Assembly (NCBI GenBank): GCA_910589415.1
Contig: OU342635.1
Location: 4,774,001 to 4,838,000 of the forward strand
Length of the DNA: 64,000 nt
Direction: 5' to 3'
From: Malachius bipustulatus
Lineage: Eukaryota > Arthropoda > Insecta > Coleoptera > Melyridae
In this document: in pieces, positions 51,050 through 61,698 of the stretch
Position numbering within the stretch: position 1 is the stretch's first letter
How the letters are laid out: every line of letters starts with the position of its first letter
The notes under the pieces: generated by a model
The model's input: only the letters and a program-made list of their open reading frames with translations
Databases searched by the model: none
Told to the model about the DNA's origin: nothing
Position numbers and translations under genes: made by a program

Positions 51050-51104
51050 TGAAGCAATTTTTACTGGACCTGAGGCAGCAGGGCTGCCTCTAGAATACAC
51101 AAAG
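51050..51104 (+). CDS. Orphan internal coding exon, gene not recognised
   Basis: A 55-base segment lies between a strong acceptor (T-rich tract then TTTTTTCAG) and a strong donor (AAAG/GTAAGT). It enters with one base completing a codon and reads E-A-I-F-T-G-P-E-A-A-G-L-P-L-E-Y-T-K in the only open frame, ending in phase 0. GC content is well above its surroundings, as expected for coding sequence here. No neighbouring exon in matching phase was found within several kilobases, so the gene probably has large introns; the satellite at 51.5-52.7 kb would then be intronic. A processed fragment is the alternative. Confidence 0.5.
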
Positions 51105-51479
51105 GTAAGTTTTAATTTAACATTAGTAGAAGACATATTTTTTAATTAAGAGATAGGTTTATAGCTTAATTAAGCATTGATATCTCCAGCATTGATATTA
51201 TTTATATACCACACCGCATAAATCCTAATAATTGAATCTGTACAATAATTATTAATCATATGCTATTTGTATACAGAAAAAAATGCTCGTGCCAATTAGT
51301 ATTTTATTAAGTTGCGGTCTTCTCTGAAAAAAAAAATTATACAGGCCGCCCAAGTTTGAGATATGGGTATGACGTCGTCCACTCTTTTTTTATTAAATGG
51401 CAACCCTGTTTTTTATTGCCTATTGTTGAAAGGCAACTGTTGAAAGGCAAAATATTTTTAAATATAACATCATAAATTT

Positions 51480-52735
51480 AAATTATTATTATGATTTGCA
51501 CACATAATTAGCACATAATTCCAGTATTTTATTTTTTTATTTTTTGCATTTTTAAGCGATGCTCTGCTAGCGTGACGTCATGCTAACAAAACATTAGAAA
51601 ATGTTAATTTTTGAAGAAAATAAGAGAGCACAAAAATTAAATCATGAATTGCGCACATTAATTAGCACATAAACAGCACATAATTCCAGTATTTGATTTT
51701 TGAATTTCTTGTGTATTTAGGTAATACTAGCGTGACGTCATGCTGGCTAACAGAGGTTTTTAAAATGTTATTTTTTAAAGAAAATATTGGAGTAAAAATT
51801 ATGAATTGCACACGCTAATTAGCACATAATTGCAGTATTTGATTTTTTAATTTCTTGTGTATTTAGGTAATACTAGCGTGAGGTCATGCTAGCGAACAGA
51901 GGTTTGGAAAATGTTATTTTTTTAAGAAAATATTAGAGCAAAAATTATGAATTGCACACGCTAATTAGCACATAATTGCAGTATTGGATTTTTTAATTTC
52001 TTGTGTATTTAGGTAATATCAGCGTGACGTCATGCTAGCTAACAGAGGTTTGGAAAATGTTATTTTTTTAAGAAAATATTAGAGCAAAAATTATGAATTG
52101 CACACGCTAATTAGCACATAATTGCAGTATTGGATTTTTTAATTTCTTGTGTATTTAGGTAATATCAGCGTGACGTCATGCTAGCTAACAGAGGTTTGGA
52201 AAATGTTATTGTTTAAAGAAAATATTAGAGCAAAAATTATGAATTACACACGCTAATTAGCACATAATTGCAGTATTTGATTTTTTAATTTCTTGTGTAT
52301 TTAGGTAATACTAGCGTGACGTCATGCTAGCTAACAGAGGTTTGGAAAATGTTATTTTTTTAAGAAAATATTAGAGCAAAAATTATGAATTACACACGCT
52401 AATTAGCACATAATTGCAGTATTTGATTTTTTAATTTCTTGTGTATTTAGGTAATACTAGCGTGACGTCATGCTAGCTAACAGAGGTTTGGAAAATGTTA
52501 TTTTTTTAAGAAAATATTAGAGCAAAAATTATGAATTGCACACGCTAATTAGCACATAATTGCAGTATTAGATTTTTTAATTTCTTGTGTATTTAGGTAA
52601 TACTAGCGTGACGTCATGCTAGCTAACAGAGGTTTGGAAAATGTTAATTTTTAAAGAAAATAAGAGAGAAAAAAAATTATGACTTGCACACATTAATTGG
52701 CACATATTTAGCACATAATTCCAGTATCTGAAATA
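51480..52735 (+). repeat. Satellite array, eight units, exact 146-bp period, CRE-type palindrome in most units
   Basis: TGACGTCA or its variant starts at 51,573, 51,733, 51,879 (TGAGGTCA), 52,025, 52,171, 52,317, 52,463 and 52,609. The last seven are exactly 146 apart and the first step is 160. Each unit holds GAATTGCACACGCTAATTAG, CACATAATTGCAGTATT, TTTCTTGTGTATTTAGGTAA and AGCGTGACGTCATGCTAGCT. The edge units are most diverged, typical of arrays homogenised by unequal exchange. Confidence 0.95.
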
Positions 52736-54884
52736 TTAATTTTTACAATATTGGCACATAGTAGAGTTACTGGAGTTCTGGAGTTGGGAGCATGGGAGCT
52801 CATCTAATTAGTTTAATTTCTTCTGTCTATTCTGAAGCAATTTGCGTATCTGGAAGTTTTTGACGGTTGGGCTGTGCCTAGAACATTTTTTGGTGTTTGT
52901 TTTATTTTTGATTGCACTGAAATTGAAAGATAAAATTTTTCCATGGGTAGATCCTGAACAAAATGTCTATGGTCGGCTAAAAAAATTCAACTATGTAATA
53001 ATGACTACACCTAACATGATTATTACTAAGTAGTTTGTGTATAGTTATTCGTTTAGTGGCGCCTCGGTAAACTAGTCGCACAAGTTTCCGATTATGCCTA
53101 CTTATTACAGGAAGAAGCCTGACTTAGACATCTCTTCTCTTCTTACATAACGGTCTTAATTATGTACAGTAGGTAGTAACAGTTTGACGCGTTTTTAATC
53201 TAACGCCTTAGTCTTAATTGTCAATGTCAATTATTTCAAGTCAGCTCTGTATAGGTAAACAACTTTCAATAAATAAATAAATATTAAAATTTTGTCACTT
53301 TTGATCAGAATAGAATAAAAATCCCCTGCTAATTTGCGACAAAGGTGAGTCATTAGTAATTAGTATAGAAAAGTTGGATTACGTCAACGCCGATAATGAC
53401 ACCAAAATGAACCAAATGTTTCTGCAAAAGTGAAAATTTATTTTAATGTCTTTCAGCATATTTCTGCCAAAACTGGAGTTATTCTAATTTTTTTTCAAAT
53501 TACAAATGAGCACAAAAATACGCAACTTTGTCCTAATATAATATATGCATATGTACTTCGTTTCTCTTTAAAGATAACCGATGTCCCCATTAATTTTCTC
53601 TAAAAACGGACATCCCTGTATATTATTGGTAGTATACATCCCTGTAGACTATCAATAATAATAATTGTTACAGAACTTAAATTACAACAACAACCTAAAT
53701 TACAATAAATATTATACCTACTACTGCTTATAATGTATTGAGGGTAATAGCAAAAATAAAATAATACCTAAGAAAAAACAATCGCGTGGGAGCATAACAA
53801 ATCTTTATTAAACGTTTAAAAACAACGAAATTGATCCAATAATGAGCCAATTCGTAAGCCGCCTATTGCAACCAACTTTTTATAGTTATGCAAGATAAGA
53901 AATAATTAACTAAGAAAGATACCTACCTGTAACTGTGATGTAAAGCAGAAAATTAGATCTACTTAAACATACAGGGTGTTTCATCAATCAATAGAAAAAA
54001 TTCCAGTGTATTCCATACTTAGGTCAGGTCAATTTTAATTTTTTTTTTTTTAGTATTTTTCCTTGGTTTTCCTCTTTTGTCAATTTTTGCTTTTCTTCTA
54101 GTATGTCAAATGATTGATTATGGAAATTGTCTCCCGTTTAAATTTATTGTAACTTTAGGGATCGGTAGTATTCGCTGAGTAGATCAGAAGTCTCCGTGGG
54201 CACAATTAAACTCATATGAAGATAGTTTTGTATTCATGCATATTATTTAGATTTAGGCTCCCTTAAGTAATTATTATTTTGGAGATAAATCTTACAAGAT
54301 TTGTTAAGATTGAAAAGCCGCTTTTGTTGCTGTATAGTCACATTTCAAGTCTGTTCAGCCATTTTAGAGAAAAATAGGAAGAAGTTTTAATTTTGTATTT
54401 TGATTTTTGTACTAATTATTATTGCATTCATTGACTTTAACAATTGAAAATTGCAACAAACAAAAACGTCAAAAAATTTAAATATATCCAATTTTAAAGT
54501 GACAATCATGGCTGTTACAAAAATGGATATATATGCCGTTCACTTATTATAAAAGAATTGGGTTATGGTGTAGGGTGATAGAAATCACTGGGTATAACCG
54601 CTGTCAATCACTTGCTGGAGTTGGGTTATGTCTCTTTTTTATAAGGTTGAAGTTTTATGACAACGCGAACAGGACATAGTTGCAAAATGGATTCTTGATA
54701 TTTTTGCTATTCTTCTTATATATCTTTACGTCTTTATGGACTTTTTATTTTGGAACCTTTAGTCACGTTATTTTATGATATTGCAATCTTTATCTAGAAA
54801 GCAAACTCGTCAAGTCTAATAAGCTTGCCATAAATTATAACATGAGAAAAAAGTTTTATTGCATTTTGATATCTTAAAGGAACT
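52736..54884. other. Mostly featureless; one hydrophobic open frame at 52,842-53,033
   Basis: The frame at 52,842 reads L-C-L-E-H-F-L-V-F-V-L-F-L-I-A-L, a membrane-helix-like stretch, then K-I-F-P-W-V-D-P-E. It could be a membrane-protein exon (an anoctamin-like last helix came to mind), but its best acceptor is out of phase with the 51,050 exon. An ACAGGGTGTTTCATCAATC end at 53,973 is an isolated repeat terminus. No gene called. Confidence 0.25.
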
Positions 54885-55141
54885 AATTGTAGCGTTGGCC
54901 GGAGTAACGTTGTAACTTACATAATTTTTTGGAGTATTTTTTTCGATTCAGCACGTTTAAATGGGCAGAATGCTTCCACAAAGCTTTAATTGTTGCCTAA
55001 TTAACCTTAAATAATATTTAAACAATACTTCAAGAATCGCTAAATGAAAAAAACATTCCATTTAATAATGTTGCAAGGTACATTTTTTGAGTCTCATGTA
55101 AAAATGTAAGTTACAACGTTACTCCGACCAATGCTCCAATT
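54885..55141. mobile_element. Mutator-like (MULE) MITE, 257 bp, 9-bp target duplication
   Basis: AATTGTAGCGTTGGCCGGAG, then TAACGTTGTAACTTACAT, is matched with three differences in 38 by the reverse complement of the right end. AAAGGAACT lies immediately outside both ends (54,876-54,884 and 55,142-55,150). A 9-10-bp duplication together with long terminal inverted repeats is the Mutator hallmark. No coding capacity. Confidence 0.85.
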
Positions 55142-55185
55142 AAAGGAACTCTTAATTATAAAATAGATCAAAAATTAGTAATTAC

Positions 55186-55878
55186 TTATTTATTATTAAA
55201 AAATAGAACATTAGATAGGTACTGAATCGGCCAATCGGCTACGGTCATGGTGATTGGCGATCTTATTATTGGTGATGGCTGTTTGGATCCATTCTGGTAG
55301 ATCCATGTTTCGTCCAGGTACACGAACGTTACATTTTCACTCGAATTTTGATATTGTAAGTATTTTCTTAGAAAGGTAATTTTGGATGCAACGACATGCT
55401 TTTGTTCACAAAGAATTTTGCGTCCGTTCACATATTCATATTTATAGCTGAGATATTTAAGAATTTTAAATAAACCAGCTCTCCCCTTTTCAAAATCCAA
55501 ATGTTTACGTTCGTCTTCCAAAAGTTTTCCTAGAGTAAAATGTTCGTTTTTCAAGTTATATTGCCAAATCAGTCGTTGTGAATCTTTCCGAAACGTAAAA
55601 TTTTCATGATTATTGTCTGGTTTAGGTCGTCTGCCCAAAGGCTTAATTTCAAATTTATCCTGTTTAATTATTGTTTCAATCGCACTTACTGAATACTATA
55701 AAAGAGGAAAATTACGTAACATCATTTTATTAGGTGTACACTTAATAATACTTACACCCCAAATGTGTTTTACTTTCAATATGACTTGTCGTTCACTTAG
55801 GTTGTCATTTTCAGATTTAAATAACTTGAATGCCTTTTTTATACGAATTTTTTCTTCAATCGATATTAATTTCGGCAT
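55186..55878 (-). CDS. Truncated IS630/Tc1-type transposase-like gene with one 60-base intron
   Basis: The minus strand exons 55878-55756 and 55695-55186 (stop) join in phase 0 through a GTAAGT...TTTTATAG intron, giving 210 residues. The start ATG reads M-P-K-L-I-S-I-E-E-K. Residues 1-60 look like the helix-turn-helix part (S-E-R-Q-V-I-L-K-V-K-H-I-W-G, then S-A-I-E-T-I-I-K), followed by a G-R-R-P-K hinge, as in IS630/Tc1/mariner transposases. Near residue 175 lies V-Y-L-D-E-T-W-I, the usual setting of a DDE catalytic Asp. The frame ends about 30 residues later, so the remaining catalytic residues are missing; full-length relatives run to 350 or more. The Mutator-like MITE ends 35 bases beyond the stop. 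It may be a truncated element, or a host gene derived from one. Confidence 0.6.
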
Positions 55879-57699
55879 TATGAAATTTATAATGTCAAAA
55901 AATTAATATTTATTTGACAGTTCGAGAAAAATTTGTCCGAATAAAAATTATCCTAGATAATCTACTAAAACTTCAATTAGACAACAAGGCTGTTAATCAG
56001 CTGAGGCAATTTGAGCGATTTGACAAGTGTCGGTGTTTACTTAACCTTCATTACCTCGATCAGCTGATATTGTCAATCAAGATCTAGGGAGTTTTCATTT
56101 TTGTAAACCTAAAAACAAAAGTTCATGGCCTACCAATGCTTTTTTAATATGTGAACGGCATATACAAATTGAAAACATTTTCTGAAAAAATGAGAAAAAG
56201 TGTTTTTTTATACGTAAAGTAAGTTATTACACTTTTTTTCGATAAAAAAATTAATTAACGTCGTGAAATGCAAAAAGCAAATTCATCCGCTAAAATTAAA
56301 ATGGCTTTCCTTAAAGGTTAGGAGGTCGCATTTTTGGATTTAGACTCACCATCGATACCACCCAACACCCATACAAAATTTCGTTTTTTCCGCTTCGATT
56401 GCATAGTCGAATCCTAATTTTATTGGACCAAAATTAAAATAAAAATTTCACATTTTGCTACAAAAATTTGTCCTTTCTGTAAAGTGTAAACCTTCGTACA
56501 AATGGTTAATTTTCTTTTCAAATGTCCTATTATACCCATACACCGTATAAAGTCCATGCTAGAGGCCGCGCAGATATCGATTAGGTATGCAGGTGTGTAT
56601 TTGAAAATCAAAGCAGATTGCATTTATTAAATTTTATGCTCCAATGAAGACTATATAACTTTAGCAACAAATAGGCCATGAAATTGGATAAATACTACAA
56701 TTTCCATGGTGACTTTGTTGAATACTTGTAATTAGGTATCTTGTATTCAAGGCTACTAAGTTTATACAAAAAAAAACCTTTAATTTCAGTCAGAAAAGAA
56801 AAATTGTTACCTACGTATGTAAAACAACATAATATGGGAGAAAAATCTTTTGAACAAAAAGCTCTTGGGGATCTCAAAAAACGTCAACATATTTTTTTAT
56901 TAGACTTATTGGGTCATTAACTCATTAAAATATCGATTCCAACCATGCAGTGGAGATGCAAAAGAAACGCAAGAATTCAATAAATCTTTAAACTTTGAGT
57001 TTATTATAAATATTTAAAAGGTTCAATTTAATGCTTGTGCTTACTTAAGCCCGATCTTATTGGTTATATAAACCAGCCTTGCTTACCTGGATCATAAAAT
57101 TTTCTGCGCATTTTTTGCTAACTATATACCTATTCGCCGGCTGGAGAATTTAGTATGAATGTTATTGTTACCCCTCCCTACGCAACTATTGACTTGAGCG
57201 CAAAAAGGAACAGAACCGATTTTATTCGGAACAACATAAACTCCAATTTTTTAAATGGCTCTGTTGACGATAGTTCATTTTTTTCCCGAGATACTGGAAA
57301 AAACTGCTCCTTCCACCCCCCTCTTCCTCCACCGGATTCTCCTTAACTCCCGACGCATTGACACTTTAGAGGAGGGTTCTAAATAATTTGTTACCGATTT
57401 CAAAGAGTTTTATTGAGGTTGATGTTGAGGTTCAAACCTAATTGTATTGTACTCATGTACTCAAACTGACTTCTTTGGTTGAAAGTTAAAAATAAGGTGA
57501 GAACTGTGTTTCTTTATTCAATGGGTGAGGGTGAGAGAGAACTTTGTAACTCTTCTAAGGGTAGGTATTATACTTATTCCATGTAAAATTTCAGCTTGGA
57601 TAATTATAACTGGTATGCAACCCAATATACAGAAAACGTACCACAGTGCAGTGCCACGCTGTGCTGTGGTAAAGTGTAAAAAGCTGTGATAGCGAGCAG
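55879..57699. other. Intergenic with one dispersed repeat copy
   Basis: About 56,205-56,430 matches 39,410-39,630 in the same orientation (GTAAAGTAAGTTATTACACT, AACGTCGT(G/A)AAATGC, a GGTCGCATTTTTGGATTTA-type block). No gene was recognised; short frames at 56.4-57.3 kb lack motifs. Confidence 0.5.
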
Positions 57700-59667
57700 A
57701 AGTAGATAGAAGCTGAGGCTGCGACCTTTTATTGAAATGAAAGGCTCACGGCATTTTACCTACAACAAACGTGTCTAAAAATAATGCTACTTGATACGAA
57801 TACATGCAAAGGGCGCCAAAAGTGGTCAGGAAATTTTTTATTTTTTTTTACATAACTGAATAATAATAATTATTATTAGGTAAAGGCATAGCGTTTTTAC
57901 AATATGCATGATATTCGGGGTTTTAGGGGTCTCTGTTAAGAATCCGGCATCAGGTTTTCAAAAAACAAAATAGCGAATCCAATATGGCGAACGTCTTTAA
58001 TATTTAATCTCAACGCATTTTCGCCAAATTCATCATTGGGGGCTTTTCAGGGTCGCTTATGAAGAAACCGGCATCGGATTTCCGAAATACAAAACGGCAC
58101 GTTAAAAAAATTTGAACACCTATTATACAGGGTGATTCAAAATTCAGTGCAAATATTTTAAGGGCATATTTACCAGCCAAAAATAAGAAAATTTTTTCAT
58201 ATAATCGTATGTCCTAACTTGCTTCGCTTTTTTCTAGATACAGGCTGTAAAATTTTGAAAAAAAAATCGATTTTTTATTAATTACGCAAAAACCATTCAG
58301 CCGATTTAAATAAAATTTGGTGGGCTTATTTGTCGTTATAAGGAACTTCCTTTGATGGGAATAACATGAATTTATTAATTCCAGTGGCGTCTCAGGGGGC
58401 TATCTACTTGAAACTTATAGGTAAAATTATGGTACGCCACTGCTCTTTTGACAATTTATAATTTTTTTTAGATTAAGCAATCAATAATGTAACTTTCTTG
58501 CCTCCTGAGCTTTACTCGTCTCTAGCTTTGTTTCCAAGAAAAAAATCAAAATCTGTGCCAGGCCCTATCAAAACAAGTAATAAATTCACATTGATTATTG
58601 AGATTCATTTAATTTAATTCAGGTAGCCCCCTGAGACGCCACTGGAATTAATAAATTCATGTTATTCCCATCAAAGGAAGGCCCTTATGAAAACATATAA
58701 GCCTAATAAAATTTTATTTAAATCGGCTGAGAGGTCTTTGAGAAATTGATAAAAATCGATTTTTTTTTTCAAAATTTTACCCCCTGTATCTAGAAAACAA
58801 AGCAAGTTAGGACATACGATTATATCGTTGATTGAAGGAGTCAGGAAGATACGCAACCTTATGGGAGAAACTGTGCACAGGACGATATACCGACAAATAG
58901 ATGGCGACAGCATCGAAATATACCGAAACTCGTGAAAGTGGATATCGTTCCAAGCGCTCACTCGACTTCAGGATATCTGGGTAGTAACTTCGTACGCTTA
59001 TATGAATATCTATTGAAATCATGCGGCAGTTTAGCGATGGACAGGGAGCAAGGGTTTATGACGGGGCAATAAAACCATTTAGTTCAGTTTTATGGGCCTG
59101 CACTCGTGAATTATAGATTTGAATAGTTGTTTCATTTGGAAAAAAATATGTATACCTACCGACTTTATGTTATAATTAAGGCATTAGATATTTCAAGACC
59201 AAGATGATGATTTATATTCCAACAAAAATATTAATTTTCAATAGGTACAATTCGTTGTGAAACAAATAATTCAGCATCATCAACAAATCAGCTACCGTTC
59301 TTATTATTCTTAAGAATACTAGCTGATTTAAATATTTTAATAAACTAGGTAGGTATAATATGTTGGATAAAATTTAGTTAAGTCAGCACTCTATTGCTAA
59401 CTTCGTTATTTTTGGATCTACAAAATCGGTGAAATGAAATTAGCAAACTATAGTAGGTACCTATATAGTATTTTTTCCGCTGAAAATAAAACAACAATGA
59501 CAACTGAAAAACAAATGAACATCGCGTTTTCGAGTTATGTCAAAAAAATCTATTTTTTAAAAATGAGACATCCGATATATTTTTGTGTTATCATATTTCC
59601 TGTGGAAATCCAATAAGCATAGTTTTTACAGTTACGATTTAAATTAATTAATTTTTTGAGTTATAAA

Positions 59668-60798
59668 TAGAGCTCGGATTATATGCAAGAAAAATTACAA
59701 AAATATGCGCATATCATATATGCAAGGTTTTTCAACCAAATATGCAACAAAATATGCAAACTATGCAAAACATATGCAAAATGTTTATTTAACGGAAAAT
59801 AGTAAAAATGCAATAAATTATCGTTTTCAATAAGTTTTTTAAGTATAAAGTAGGTACATACATATCACTGTATTTTTATTTATATGTATAAAATCATATA
59901 AAAGATTTGGTTTACAATTATTATTATTCAATTAATACTAAAAACATTACTATTTACCTTTACAATTAAATGTTTTCCAAGTTTTCCACTTAAAATGATT
60001 GTCTTCTATCTCTATCACTTGCCATGTGTTTATATGCAGAAAAACTGCATTCTACATCAACAGATGTAATAGGAGCATATTTTAATAATAAAATTATTAA
60101 AGGATCCATTATTGTCAACTCGTTTGAAAAATCTCCATTTAAAACTTTCAAAATCACTGTCAAAGTACTAAACCCACTATTTTTACAATGTTTCACTGAG
60201 TTTTTTTTTATTATTGATTGAGCAGTAGGTCCATGTACACTATCTATACTACCAATTTTAAATTCTCTATTAGTTTTACAGATTCTCGCTTAGCGAAGTA
60301 TACCCTGTTTTTCAAGCTTAGAAATTGTGTTCGCAATTATTTTATATTTAGTTGTTAATAAAACTAAGATGTTAGCCTAGTTTCTTATTGCTTAAAATCT
60401 TTTTCGCTTTCCTAATTGCTGAGGAACCATCTTCATCAAATTTCGAAATTTCATTTAAATGGTCGAAATAAAATAAAGCAGCCTCGAGCCAGGTGCCCCA
60501 TATTGTGTAATTATAGGCCTAGGAGGTAAATAACACTTTCAAAAGGGTACAGTTAAATAAAAAAAAATTGAAAAATCCATCACAACAAGATTCACTTTAA
60601 GCTTATTGTTGGTTTTTATATAATATTTTTTCTAGTATATCCGCCAATAATAATTGTCAAAATAAGTATTTTATGTGGCAAAAATAACAAAATATGCAGA
60701 AATATGCAAGTTTCCTAAAAAAATGCATTTCGTGCGAAAAATTGATAAAAAATGCAAAATATGCAAAAATATGCATTTTGCATATAATCAGAGCTCTA
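59668..60798 (-). mobile_element. hAT element (level 5, innermost), 1,131 bp, 8-bp target duplication GTTATAAA
   Basis: TAGAGCTCGGATTATATGCA at the left pairs with the reverse complement of the right end, TAGAGCTCTGATTATATGCA. GTTATAAA is repeated exactly at 59,660-59,667 and 60,799-60,806. Subterminal regions are packed with ATATGCAAAATATGCA-type repeats, as expected of transposase binding sites in hAT elements. The interior carries a hAT transposase pseudogene on the minus strand. Excision in silico restores TTTTTGAGTTATAAACAAAT, matching the partner arm of the foldback around it. Confidence 0.95.
59950..60525 (-). pseudogene. hAT transposase C-terminal pseudogene
   Basis: Read on the minus strand: from about 60,520, W-G-T-W-L-E-A-A-L-F-Y-F-D-H-L and I-R-K-A-K-K-I-L-S-N-K-K-L then a stop; a frame change; K-Y-K-I-I-A-N-T-I-S-K-L-E-K-Q-G; another in-frame stop; then about 60,225-59,990 with Y-A-P-I-T-S-V-D-V-E-C-S-F-S-A-Y-K, the hAT C-terminal dimerisation signature, ending near V-E-N-L-E. 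The upstream catalytic part is missing and at least two disruptions exist, so this copy cannot make transposase. It belongs to the innermost hAT element. Confidence 0.8.
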
Positions 60799-61499
60799 GT
60801 TATAAACAAATGAAAATCGGAATTTTTCATTTTCAAAACAGCGTAGATCGTAAAACGACTCATTATATCGAAAAATTGCTTACGTGGCCCTATTTTAACT
60901 TTTTATGTACTGCTATGATGTGGATGAATTTTTTGTTTAGGGTGATGATCTTGAATCGTTTCCGATGTAACCTCTACACTGCTTTCAAAACGAAAACTTG
61001 CAATTTTTATTTGTTTATAACTCAAAAACTAACTAATTTATCATTATTGGATTTTATCGGGAAATATGAAAACACAAAAATATACCGGGTGTCTCATTTA
61101 AAAAATAGAACTTTTTGACATAACTGAAAACACGATGTTCAATTGTTTTTCTGTTGTCATTGTTGCTTTATTCAGCGGAAAAAATACTATACATACCTAC
61201 TAACTAGTTTGCTAATTTAACCGATTTTGTAGATCCAAAAATAATGAAGTCAGCAATAGTGCCGACTTAACTTTGAAGACCCTGTACCTATAGGTACATT
61301 TGATCAGTAACTCGCGCACTCCGAATACAGGGCGATCTAGAGCCCATTAAAATTGAGGATATTCTACAAAAAAACTTGAATCCAACGGTTGATTTTCAAA
61401 TTACAGAGTTTCCCTCATCCGAGTTTAAAGGTAACTTTTTCAATTGAAGTCAATATGAAGTCAATTTCCTTCATATTGCTAGCCTTACAGCCAATTTTA

Positions 61500-61698
61500 T
61501 AAAGGCTCATTAGGCTAACGGGCAGATTTCTGTGCTCGTTTTTGAAGCTACTATCGACGTCGAATGACTTTCATTAACGTTTTTGTAATTACATACTTTC
61601 ATGTCGAGTATAGATAAATTTTAAAAATTTTCACTTAGGCTCGATACCTTCTTCAGAAATGACCACAGAAATCTGCCCGTTAACTTAATGAGCCTTTA
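61500..61698. mobile_element. Palindromic Tc1/mariner-type MITE, 199 bp, TA-flanked
   Basis: TAAAGGCTCATTAGGCTAAC, then GGGCAGATTTCTGTG, is matched by the reverse complement of the right half (TAAAGGCTCATTAAGTTAAC, then GGGCAGATTTCTGTGG). Pairing continues loosely for about 60 bases per side. TA lies outside each end. It sits in the right half of the 3.3-kb level-3 element, separate from the level-4 foldback. Confidence 0.85.

Larger units (their letters stand above)
59377..61271. mobile_element. Foldback element (level 4) with ~350-bp arms
   Basis: GTTAAGTCAGCACTCTATTG at the left and the reverse complement of CAATAGTGCCGACTTAAC at the right start arms sharing TTATTTTTGGATCTACAAAA, GTATTTTTTCCGCTGAA and AACAATGACAAC. 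The similarity extends through the AAAATGAGACA(T/C)CC(G/-)G block to a shared TTTTTGAGTTATAAA. The left arm is split by the hAT element at 59,668-60,798. No clear target duplication was seen at its ends. Confidence 0.8.

Noticed and set aside
58671..59022. Overlapping minus-strand frames at the left end of the 3.3-kb element as a possible transposase
   Set aside because: They cross the insertion border or share no motif with known transposases; chance frames.
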